A stretch of DNA of 64,000 nucleotides from assembly GCF_964204645.1 (NCBI RefSeq), contig NC_134034.1, positions 10,845,414 to 10,909,413 on the forward strand, in the 5' to 3' direction. Shown here piece by piece: positions 24,401 to 33,486 of this stretch. Position numbers and translations under genes: made by a program. Source of the stretch: Tubulanus polymorphus (lineage: Eukaryota > Nemertea > Palaeonemertea > Tubulaniformes > Tubulanidae). The notes below the pieces were generated by a model, which was not told the DNA's origin, made no database searches, and was given only the letters and a program-made list of their open reading frames with translations. The first letter of the stretch is position 1. Each line of letters opens with the position of its first letter.

Positions 24401-27400
24401 GAGACATCAAACCTGACTGGTCACTAGTCACCACACATGACTGGTCACCATAGATGAGCGGTCACCACATTGATCAGACAAACTTACAAAGTATGTCAGT
24501 CACCTAGAGCTCAGTGGTCTAGTGGTTAGGAGGGAGGACTGACAGGCTAGAGGCCCAGGTTCAAATCCCGCCATGGCTCGGTTATAGGGTGGCCTAGGGT
24601 AAGGGTTATTTCCAGGGCTGGGAGGGCTATAGAAGGTGCGACCTTAAGAAGCATATTTATTCTAAATATTTTTATATTCATTTTTTTCTTTTTTTTAAAT
24701 TGTCTTGAACATTCTGCTGGCTCATTTGCCTGCAGTGTCTTCCTCTGCAGAGATATGTCATATCTCCATGAAAAGATGATGAATGAGGGAGATTTCATGG
24801 AGCCATCCTTTCAACCGAGGGTCTATTGATTGCTAAGGGAGTGGACGCACACATTTAAATAAATAAACAGGACTTGAAGCAAATGCGGAAACATAGGAGG
24901 GGAAAGTATGGGTTTGGGGGTATATTCCAAACAATAATAAACCGTAATGACAGGTAAACCGGGTCCTCGAGTTTGAGCCCGTAGACGTCGGGGCTCGTGT
25001 ACCCGCACTCGTTCGCACGTACCGACAGACGGAGATTTACAGGAAGCCGCGCCCCACGTGATCGTTTTAACGCCGCACACGAGGGTTTTCACTAAACCGC
25101 GGCAGTCAGCGACGGAGAAATTCGGCTGAGCTCCGATCGTCGCGCCGATACGATTCTGAAAATATAAAACCACACAAGACGGATCAGGATCAGTAAATAT
25201 GAAGAAGGTGGCAACATTTTTTTTCGGGTAAATTTTCTAAATTCTACCTTTTCTTTCTGTTCGGATTCTTTATCGATCGTGAAAACGGTCGCCGTCGTCG
25301 TTTTGTTTTCGTCTTTTGAGGTGGCGCCACCGTTCAACGCATCGGTCGCGGTCGTCTCTTGACTCTTCGTGCCTCCGCCAGCGCTTGTAGTAGCGCCCCC
25401 TGTTGAACCGGCTTGTTGCGACCGCAGAGCCGCGGCAGCAGTCGTCGGCGCCGATTGTAACGACGTTTGAGACCCGCTCGACGTCGGACTCGACGACGTT
25501 TCCGGCTTTTCTTGAGGTTTGCTGAAATATTTACGACAAAATCCGATTAACCCTTTCAGTGCTGACTAATTAATACCCTAAAGTGCTGGAGATAATCCGA
25601 AAATTCTAAACAATTCCACCCTAGTGTGTTGAACAACGGGAATACCACTATAGTGTGTCTACACCGCGGCGCGATGTATCGTTAGTTACTAGTATTTCAC
25701 AATGTTTGACAGGTGCTGCCATTTTTCAAGAGAGATAATTACTAATTACATCAATACACCGCAGTGCGGTGTACTAGCAACATCTATCACTGATTTATAC
25801 ACCGCACTGAAAGGGTTAAATTACGATCTGAATCTATTTTGATATCGAGACGAATTTCATGAGGTTTTTACGATCCCTGGTCCTTGTGCCACTCTGTGAC
25901 TCATCACCAGCAAGAATCAGACACCAAAAAATTCAAATTCGCTGAATTTTCCCTGATTTCGAAGTAAGAATTCCCTGATTTCAAATAGAGTTTAAATAAA
26001 CGCACCATTTCAACAGCACGGCCGGCAGCTGTAACTCGGCGATAGTTTTAAACTTCAAAACGAACACTTCCAACATCCTCATCAATAACTCGCGACCCTG
26101 AAAATAAACAGTACCGTAGTTAGGAACCCACACAAGTTCAGTTCCAAATTTTCAATCTTCCAGGCTGGCAACTTATATTTCACTTGCTTTTTCCATGACT
26201 ATTCCCAGCATTGATCTGCTTAGAATCTAATCAATTAACACAGTCAAATACGTAAGACATAGATGGAAACTGTTTGATTCTACGCGCGATCTACCAGCAA
26301 TCTTTACTAATTTCCCTAACTTTAAGCTGCAATTTTGCAATATTCTCTGAGACTTTTTAAAAGGAATATCTAGTCTTTTCCCTGATTTCCAGTAAGTGGG
26401 ACCACCACTGATTTTACAATCGATCTAATTCAATCTCAACAAGTTTCCCTAACTTTTAGCAGCATTTTTACATTATTCTCTAACTTATCCCTGACTTTTT
26501 AAAAGGAATATCTAGACTTTTCCCCGATTTCCAGTAAGTGGCGCCACCACTGATTTCACAACCGATCTAATTCAATCTCAACAAGTTTCCCTAACTTTTA
26601 GCAGCATTTTTACATTATTCTCTAACTTATCCCTGACTTTTTAAAAGGAATATCTAAACTTTTCCCCGATTTCCAGGCAAGTGGCGCCACAACTGATTTT
26701 ACAACCGATCTAATTCAAAATTAGTAAACGCCGAACTCACATTTCCATTTTCGGCGTCGCTTTTCTGTCGAATGCACTCGGTGAGATTGAGCAGCAGTTT
26801 ACAGGACATCGTTTGTATACTGGACGGCAACGACTCGTCGTGCACGTTCTTCGAGAACAGATTCACGGCCAGCGACAGGTCGTTCAGCGGTAACGCCGTA
26901 CGTACGTGGTGTACGAGATCGGCTAACGTACTGTACGCCAGGGGGCGCAGCGATTCGTACGTCGTCCAGCCCGGTCCGATCAGTATGTTCTCGTCAAATA
27001 GTTTATCGATCACCGGCACGAATTCTGAAATTTCGAGAAAAAAAAAAAGAAGATTCGGTTTATCTTGACATTTTCATGATACGTTCGTGAATTCTTATCC
27101 AAATTCCCTGAGTTTTTTTTCCCAATCTTTTCTAGATTTTTCTCATTCCCTGATCTTTCAAGGTTTTTGACGATTTATCGAACACCCTGAGTTTTCCCAA
27201 CGTTTTCTAGATTTTTCTGATATCCAGGTTATCCGGGTCAGCGGCGCTGCCCTGTTTCCTAAATTTCTGAAGTAATTCCACTCACTATTTCTGAGATCCG
27301 TTACGAGGATATGCCGAGCGGCGATCAGCAGTTCTTTACGCAGGTGTGCCGCCTCCTGCGGACAAAGGGTTAACAATCCCAGCATGCCTTTAACCATCTG

Positions 27401-30400
27401 CTGAGAATGAGTATTCACATTTTCCTAGACCACGATAGAAAAACAACAGTTTCAAATTAATGAAAATTCGCGCCGATTTTAACCCCCTCTACCCGACTGA
27501 AACTCGAAGCACGCGTACCTGGTAAATACGTATGATATAAGCAAGGAATGAAAGAGTTTTGATTTGAGCCGCGATAAAATCAACGAACACTTCTTTATTA
27601 AACGCCGGGTTCGCTCTGGAAATTAAAAAAAAAAAAAATTATTAACCCTCTCAGTGCTGACTTATCAATATCCTATAGTGCTGGAGATAATCTAAAAATT
27701 TTGGAAGATTCATCCCTAGTTTGTTGAATAATGGGAATACCACTATAGTGCGTCTGCACTGTGGTGGTGTGTATCGTTAGTTACTAATAGTTCACTATGT
27801 TTGACAGGTGCTGCCATCTTTCAAGAGAGATAATTACTAATCACATCAATACACCACAGTGCTGTGTACTAGCAAAATCCGTCACCGATATATACACCGC
27901 ACCGCAGTGTAGACGCACTGAAAGGGTTAAGGAAAATCAAGAATATTCTTTCAGGCTCCCTACAGATCAGTCATTCCTGTATATAAGGAGAACATTTCAG
28001 ATTTCTGCGTCTGCATCAGTTTCATATCCCAATTACAAAAGACTCCTCCTAAATCTGAACTGTCTATCGTGGTAAACCGGTAATTCAGTGGTGCTATAAG
28101 CACATTTTTATGCTTTACGCTACTAAACTTCGATTCTAATTCAGTAACCACCTAATTGGATAAAGAAAAGATCCCGGTGCCAGCTGACCTTAAACAACAA
28201 AAAATTTTCATTTCTGAAACATTGTTTAGAGTCTGAATTGTCAGGACCAGTGCTTAAAACATCCCTTTTCCCCGATTGTAAGAAACAGTCTCAAGTTCAC
28301 TGATGATTAGATATTTTCATAAGATGGAAAGTAAATCGAATGAGAGAGTGTTCGTTTATACCTCTGTTGTGTCGTAGGTTGTAGAACGATAGTATTCATG
28401 ATGAGAGGAATGAACTCAGCGACGTCGCTGTGCACGCTCTGTTTGTACAACTGATACATCAGAACCACGATGATCGGCAACTCGGCCAAAACTTTCAGCG
28501 AGAATACCGCTTTCGGAATAACGTTATACTGAAATATGAACGCAATAGAATTCAGATTAGAACATACACGATTGATGTCGTGATGATGTCATAGGGGGAT
28601 TTATGAAAGCGTATTTTCAATCGCTAGATAGTTCAATGATGTCATAGGGGGATTTATAGAACAGAACTGTTTTAAATCACTAGGCAATTCAATGATGTCT
28701 TAGGGGGATTTATGGAGTCAGCTATATTATTTATCACTAAGAAAATGAATGATGTCATAGGGGGATTTATGGAGTCAGCTATATTATTTATCACTAAGAA
28801 AATGAATGATGTCATAGGGGGATTTATGGAGTCAGCTATATTATTTATCACTAAGAAAATGGATGATGTCATAGGGGGATTTATAGAACAGAACTGTTTT
28901 CAATCACTAGGCAATTCAATGATGTCATAGGGGGAATTAACGGAGGAAACCATGTTTTTCATAACGGTCTATTCATCCGTCTGCTCTGTGTTACTCACGG
29001 TTACGGGTTGATTATCCTGATTTTTTTTCTCCGTCGAAATCGTCGTCACGGTGAATATCTCCTGCAACAATACGTCGACGTTCACCTCGGATATGTCCTT
29101 CACCTTCATCTGAGCGCGCGGCTCGAAGATTCGCGGCAGGTGATTCGGCAGCTCTTTATAGATGTTCTTCACGAACTGGAGAAAACTTTGAATCTGCGAA
29201 ATTAAGACAAAAACTTTTTAAAATTGACTCCTACTCGTCCAGACTGTCTCAATTCTTAACTTCAGACAAAACGTTCTAAAATCGACTCCAAAGACTGTAA
29301 GAGGACTCCAATTTTTCCCGACCGTCTCAGGATTCAGACAGACGTACCTCACTGTTCATCTGCGGTCGGTAGTATTTATGTAATTCGATAATGATACGCA
29401 AACAAACCAAAACGTTGTCTTCGTTTTCAACCTTTAATACGAAAGTTCGAAAAAAAGAATTCAAACGATTTCAAAACGGGGAGTTTGTGTGTTTCAAATC
29501 GAATCGATTAAACCGTGTGTTTACCCCGAGAAGTTTAAACATTAAAGACAGGATCTGTTTGACGTATGGTTTCAGATGATCGTTCGTTGGAATTCTGTGA
29601 ATTATTTCCAGTAGAAGTTTACGCAATTGCTGTAAAAATATGAATCAGTTATAATTAGTTTCTAATGATACCCGACTTTCTGAGAGGCAACTGGCGCGAC
29701 CTTTTAATGCCCGATTTTTAGAGGCGAGTGACAACCACTCAATAATCCACTTTCAGAAGCGACCAGCGACCGAAACTGAAAACAAAACTTGCCATGTCAT
29801 GATATTCAACCGAATAAGCCAATTGACAGCGGGTCAGTTGCACAGCCATGGCTTAGATTTAAAACCACTTTAAGTCCATCTTTATTCTATAACCAATCTT
29901 ACAACGCAAGATCAGTTTCAAGATTTAAAACCCTGAATTATCCATAACAATATGATGATAAATTGTTGCTTCATTTCAATTTGAACTGAAATTTCTGATC
30001 TCGAGATTTAAGAACTTACACAAATCGAGCGAACCGGAAAGAAGCGTTTGTTTGTTTTCTGTAGGAAGTTTGCGCAGTGAACAGCCTTTAACTGATAAAC
30101 TATTCAGCGGTACCTTCCATTTATACACCAGGGGGATGGTGGGTGTGAGAGAATAAACGCGCCGCGGTACAGAGGGGTGGAAGGAGGTGAACTTACGACT
30201 TGACTGTTCTGTTCGCTGATAAACTGCGGTTCCCCTTCTAGGAGAATTTTCAGGAAAACTCTCAACGCTTCCTGTAGGAATTGTGGGTAATGAGCTTGCG
30301 ACGCGACTATCAACTGAACGTAGAAAAAACAGAAATGATGTCATAGGGGGAATTATGAACGCGCGGGTCGTCCGCAGTTCGAGATATTACTGACCTCAAA

Positions 30401-30939
30401 GTTTTCGCTTAGTTCCTGAGCGGCTTTCAATTTCTTCTCAATCACTGAATATTCACACATGGAAAAGAGAAAAATTTCATTAAATCAAGATAAAAATTGA
30501 ATTCATGTGAAAATCAACCCTTTCAGTGCGTCTACACTGCATTGCCGTGTATACAATGGTGATTGTATTCGTTAGTACATCGCATCACGAGGTATTGATG
30601 TTTACCAGTTTTCATCTCTTAAAAGATAGCAGCATCATGGCACTTGTCAAATATTAGTAACTAATGATACGCTGCACCGCAGTGTAGACGCACTAAAGCA
30701 GTATGCCCGTTATTCATAACACCGGGGTGGAAATCGTTTAAATCAATAGTCGGTATCAATTTGTCAGCACTGAAAAGGTTAATTATTCATTCTCTGTTTT
30801 TGACAATTTGTATACCAGGCCCAGTACCTTACCACAAAATACCGCCACTGGGTGCGATGAGACCGATAAACTTACCGGTCGTGGAATCAGCTATCAAAGC
30901 CACGTAGGATTTGTACGTAGATATCTGAGTCGCCGCCAT
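428..30939 (-). CDS. TRRAP: TRRAP, PIKK-family pseudokinase scaffold (59 exons, 3' end off window)
   Basis: TRRAP is the giant HEAT/FAT scaffold that brings activators to the SAGA and NuA4/TIP60 histone acetyltransferase complexes. Its kinase-like domain is inactive. I rebuilt 59 coding exons by matching conserved blocks (for example [52 protein letters not shown]) and by requiring acceptors, donors and phases to agree. The total is 9,141 nt, 3,047 codons; human TRRAP is about 3,860 residues, so roughly 800 (rest of FAT, PI3K-like, FATC) lie off the left edge. Exons: 30939-30876, 30444-30395, 30313-30197, 29629-29525, 29431-29348, 29193-28999, 28528-28362, 27615-27519, 27424-27286, 27024-26741, 26097-26006, 25521-25248, 25155-25023, 23956-23815, 23688-23631, 23102-22913, 22370-22276, 22079-21914, 21211-21045, 20634-20434, 19945-19856, 19768-19617, 19264-19164, 18832-18737, 18563-18388, 17708-17623, 17544-17433, 17063-16878, 16595-16446, 16333-16150, 15861-15740, 15276-15106, 14891-14820, 14658-14539, 14456-14337, 13045-12821, 12738-12679, 12518-12451, 12357-12246, 12008-11919, 11826-11579, 11376-11223, 11140-11033, 10762-10689, 10596-10497, 10405-10307, 9763-9539, 8573-8250, 7747-7515, 6965-6799, 6064-5886, 5544-5402, 4864-4651, 4386-4204, 4069-3794, 3439-2996, 2344-2117, 1165-974, 664-428. 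The start is [11 protein letters not shown]. Exon 25521-25248 is a Ser/Thr/Ala-rich low-complexity insert where human TRRAP has a Pro-rich one. The donor after exon 14891-14820 (GTTATT) is the least certain junction. Confidence 0.96.
1266..2010. repeat. 66-70-bp minisatellite, about 11 copies, TRRAP intron
   Basis: The unit contains TTGAATCCTGGTGGTAGC, a CAGT run (two or three copies, causing the 66/70-bp alternation) and CTCATCAATCCAGG. At 66 bp the unit keeps open frames, which are spurious. Confidence 0.9.
2545..2955. repeat. 47-bp repeat array, TRRAP intron (minus orientation)
   Basis: Repeats of GACTGGTCTTAAGTTGTTAG and TTGGCTATAGAACC. The same unit, inverted, forms the arrays at 8806 and 9836. 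Confidence 0.85.
3541..3780. repeat. ATGTCATAGGGGG-type repeats, TRRAP intron
   Basis: About four units with GATGATGTCATAGG, GAATTCATGAAGGC and GGTCATCTTTCTTC. Relatives lie at 19976, 28575 and 30331. Confidence 0.8.
4485..4640. repeat. Short tandem repeat, about 27 bp
   Basis: Five degenerate copies of CAGATTGTCACCAGATGGCG, next to a TRRAP exon. Confidence 0.75.
6243..6798. repeat. Minisatellite built from the end of a TRRAP exon and its 5' splice site
   Basis: About 13 copies of CTTACCAGGGCTAGTTT[CT]TGAGG (plus strand) precede the real donor at 6798. On the minus strand each reads as exon end plus donor (AGCCCTG then GTAAG), homologous to the last 30 or so bases of exon 6965-6799 and the first bases of its intron. 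Most copies keep GTAAG. Confidence 0.85.
7129..7252. mobile_element. Inverted-repeat MITE (GGGGCCAGT termini)
   Basis: Ends GGGGCCAGTCGCTGAAAAG and its near complement CTTTTGAGCAACTGGCCCC. Relatives are at 36442-36544 and 44353-44536. Confidence 0.65.
8806..9275. repeat. 47-bp repeat array, TRRAP intron
   Basis: About nine copies of AAGACCAGTCTAAGCTCATT followed by TTGGTTCTATAACCAATC. Confidence 0.9.
9836..10175. repeat. 47-bp repeat array, TRRAP intron
   Basis: About seven copies of the unit also found at 8806-9275; the two arrays flank TRRAP exon 9763-9539. Confidence 0.9.
13275..14114. mobile_element. piggyBac-like MITE, split by a nested foldback element
   Basis: TTAA-CCCTTTCAGTGC at the left and GCATTGAAAGGG-TTAA at the right: TTAA target duplication with CCC/GGG ends. 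The body matches the other copies on both sides of an insertion at 13336-13876. Confidence 0.8.
13336..13876. mobile_element. Foldback element, 246-bp arms
   Basis: Arms 13336-13582 and 13631-13876 are near-perfect reverse complements (for example CCATGCCTACG against CGTAGGCATGG) around a 48-bp spacer. It lies inside the piggyBac-like MITE. Confidence 0.88.
15397..15661. mobile_element. Foldback element, about 90-bp arms
   Basis: Arms about 15397-15485 and 15568-15661 are reverse complements (AGTAGTACATACCTGATAAA against its complement). The spacer sequence (CACTGTCTCAAGATTTT, CATCTTCAGTCTGAATTTC) recurs at 18269-18355. Confidence 0.8.
16640..16860. repeat. About 34-bp minisatellite
   Basis: Repeats of GTTGCAACTTTTGAATTCAA and CCGTCTGC[CT]; about six copies in a TRRAP intron. 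Confidence 0.8.
17325..17432. repeat. Copies of a TRRAP exon end with its donor
   Basis: GACCTCTCCTGTAAG at 17331 and GACCTCGCCTGTGAG at 17364 repeat the end of exon 17544-17433 (real donor at 17432); minus-strand reading CTTACAGGAGAG then GTCAGT. Confidence 0.7.
17848..18268. mobile_element. Dispersed TTCCCTGA-rich repeat
   Basis: Begins GGGCAGCCACTT, contains two GATCTGCTAAGAATC blocks, ends TTTCCAGGTAAGTGGCCACA. The family is also at 13082, 26160 and, inverted, 49785. Confidence 0.65.
19270..19445. repeat. AT-rich palindromic repeat
   Basis: Alternating TATAGGGTATATTATA units run in both orientations, so the stretch can fold into long hairpins. In a TRRAP intron next to exon 19264-19164. 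Confidence 0.8.
19976..20400. repeat. ATGTCATAGGGGG-type repeat array
   Basis: About seven copies of GATGATGTCATAGGGGGATT followed by TATGGAGGTAACCATCTTG, roughly 62 bp each. Confidence 0.85.
24507..24800 (+). mobile_element. tRNA-derived SINE
   Basis: The head has a pol III A box (TGGTCTAGTGG, 24515-24525) and B box (GGTTCAAATCC, 24558-24568) with tRNA-like spacing, but no good cloverleaf. A GGGTGGCCTAGGGTAAGGG body follows and the 3' end near 24800 is approximate. Confidence 0.6.
25547..25819. mobile_element. piggyBac-like MITE
   Basis: TTAA-CCCTTTCAGTGCTGACTA to CACTGAAAGGG-TTAA, full length (273 bp). Confidence 0.85.
26160..26700. repeat. TTCCCTGA-rich repeat with partial tandem copies
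   Basis: One copy of the dispersed repeat followed by two more copies of its 3' part (about 147 bp each, ending TTTCC[CA]GATTTCCAGTAAGTG). Confidence 0.7.
27642..27930. mobile_element. piggyBac-like MITE
   Basis: TTAA-CCCTCTCAGTGCTGACT to GCACTGAAAGGG-TTAA, full length (289 bp). Confidence 0.85.
28575..28960. repeat. ATGTCATAGGGGG-type repeat array
   Basis: Seven copies; three are almost identical over 67 bp (GTCAGCTATATTATTTATCA). In the intron after TRRAP exon 29193-28999. Confidence 0.85.
30514..30782. mobile_element. piggyBac-like MITE
   Basis: Starts TCAA-CCCTTTCAGTGCGTC and ends CACTGAAAAGG-TTAA; one target-site base has mutated. Confidence 0.75.
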
Positions 30940-33486
30940 ATCCAAGTGTGATCCTCTCCGGCCTAGTTCTCAGAATATTTTAAATTTTACTTCTTGTTTG
31001 TAATCACTTCTTTCTTCTCCATTCAGAGATATAAAACCTGGATACTGGATAAAATAAAAAGATTTTTAAGGTGGTATTTGCTGCCGGAATTTGCGTAACT
31101 TCAAAGCGCCAACTACAATCCGTCAAGGAGGCCGGGATAGAAAAACTGGAAGGAATAAACGCAGACTACAGAAACAAGTTGCCGGTATTCAAACTGAAAT
31201 ATCTGAATATAGAAATGTTTGGGGCATGAAAAGTTCGGTTACATCGATTCTTCAGTTTATACTCATAATATATTCGTTTGAAATCTTATATAAAAACCTT
31301 TAATTCATTATTTTCTCGTCGTTTTGTTAACAAAATCCTAACAAAGTTCACAATTTTGAACATGTACCCCGTATATGGGGTATTGAGTGGCGCCACCGGC
31401 TGGTGTTTACATTCCTTCGACTCGCTTCCCTGTGTAGGGTTAAACCACGGCGCCACCGGCTGGTCTCCCGACTCGCATCCCTGTGAAAGTGTCGCGACCG
31501 CCACGCTATTGAACCGTAACACCAATGCCAATGATATGGCGAACTCAAATGAACAGAAAAATGTGTACATTTAAAAGGAAAAAGTAGCAATTATAAAATG
31601 ACTTCAAAAGGTTTATTGAACACATACTATAAATATTCGGTGAATTCTACCGCCTGTGACTTCAGTGGCTAAAATTCATCTAATATATTCGAAGATTTGC
31701 TAACTATGAGAATGGCGTGATATTGCCAGGCGTGGCTTTAATACATCAAAATAATTCAAATCAAATAATCACGCTTTTTGTGAGCTGAAAATGATAAATA
31801 ATAGATGATATTTATGGACGAGTCAAAATGATCATCGATCGTTTATTCGCCGAGCGCTCGTCGGGGACTGTGTGTGATCTAATGATATATGATATTTATA
31901 TTGGGTCGTGATATATGAAATGACTCATTGTTTATCTAGGACGAGAGACACTCGACTACCAACAGAGATTAATTAGGAGTTAGACCCTCTGAAAACAACA
32001 CCGTCTCGGTATACTATCGATCAGCGGCCGTCTGTCGAGTGTTGAGTCGGTTTGACTACGCGAATGTCAGCGCGGCTCCTGCTACTGGGAATTATGCGGT
32101 CACGGCATCACCTCACCGCGTGTACAACACCGCGAGATGAAAACAATTCATCACTACAGTAAGTAGGTAAGTCTATTGAATGCTTAAGCAAATATTTATG
32201 GCACTCGCTCTGAGATCGTCAGTACCGGGAGGGGGGAGGGAGGGTTCCTGCTTCTTCATCATCGGAAACTTCTTTCTCGGAATGACGCCGTCAGTATTAA
32301 CGCGCGCACGCTGTAAGGAAAAGAACTGTGCGCCGATCTTTTCAGATAGTTTGCGCACAAAAAATAATATACGAACCGTTTTGTGAAAAACGTGTTTCGT
32401 GTTTTGATAAATTAGACTTTTTGCCGTGCGTGCGTGCGTGTGTACCTGTGTGCGTGTCGGGCTTCACAAACACTCTTTTCACACAGATCGCAACAGATGT
32501 AAGTTTGTAAATGTTGTGCCGCAAATCAAATATTATTTCAAACGTTTATTTCCGATTTTCAGAATTTTTTTTCTTTTGAAATATTTGCACTTTGACCGAG
32601 CGATAGACGTTGTTGACTGGTTGCTAAACACATTGCTAAACAAACGTTTATTTTTGGTCAAAAATGCTCATATACAAACTATGTGGGTGGATCTGTATGT
32701 AGGCATCAGACTCGAATTTATAGGTCGATGCGATGCCCGAACTTGCTCTGTGTCTTTATCAACGATGACATCTCAAATATATCCCGAAAAAGAATCTCAG
32801 TGGCTATTATTGTGTTTCGTTCTCCCAGGACACTTTTTATTACGATTAAATAAATTACATTCAACACTAAATAGAGTCTCTTGTTAAAAAGAGTATTATT
32901 GTCGGTTTAAGACGTGCATGAATTTGTCCCCGAAGGCCAAATAAAAAGTGACTGAACAAAAAAAAACTAGTTCAAACCACGCACGTATACTGTTCTTTTA
33001 TAAATATGAAATTAAAAAGGGTATTATAGTCGTTGTAAGACGTGCATGAATTTAACCCCGGAGGCCAAATAAATAGTGACTGAACAAAAAAAACTAGTTC
33101 AAACCACGTACGTATACTGTTCTTTTGTAAATATGAAATATAAAGAAGTACTTTTGTGGAATTCGGTTTTCCCCGCAAGGGCCCTTCGACGTGTTTGAGC
33201 GCAATTCTACAATGTTTAAATGACAGAAAGTTCTGGTAATTTTTTTCCATTTCCGTGTGTTCTGCAGACGAGATCGCTATTCTGGATTTCGACATTTTTT
33301 TTCCAGCTCTTTGGGGCAATGCATGCGGAGCATATGTTGATAGTATTTTGTATTAGTGTAACATCAACGCTTTCAGGACATTTCGGAATGAACATTCTTC
33401 GCAAAGGAAAACTTTGGCATTAGTACTGACCGATTGGATCATGTGGATCAATTTGTTTTCATTTAGATTGATTTTGAAACTCAACG
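30940..33486. other. Intergenic region between TRRAP and the Toll-like receptor
   Basis: Divergent upstream region of both genes. The TRRAP promoter should lie just above 30940; its start codon sits in ATGGCGGC, which also matches the YY1-type initiator motif. At 31385-31487 a segment with GGCGCCACCGGCTGGT occurs twice. 32160 has tandem donor-like sites (GTAAGTAGGTAAG) that could end a 5' UTR exon of the receptor. A 120-bp tandem duplication lies at 32887-33137, and GTGCGTGC repeats near 32430. I see no convincing coding sequence. Confidence 0.5.
32887..33137. repeat. Tandem duplication, about 120 bp x 2
   Basis: Two near-identical copies, each with AAGACGTGCATGAATTT, GGCCAAATAAA and TATACTGTTCTTTT, lie head to tail upstream of the Toll-like receptor. 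Confidence 0.75.

Noticed and set aside
24507-24580. Functional tRNA gene
   Set aside because: A and B boxes are present but stems do not pair properly and a SINE-like body follows.
32426-32887. 153-codon plus-strand frame upstream of the Toll-like receptor
   Set aside because: No domain, composition like surrounding AT-rich DNA, starts in a GT-rich simple repeat, no splice link to the receptor.
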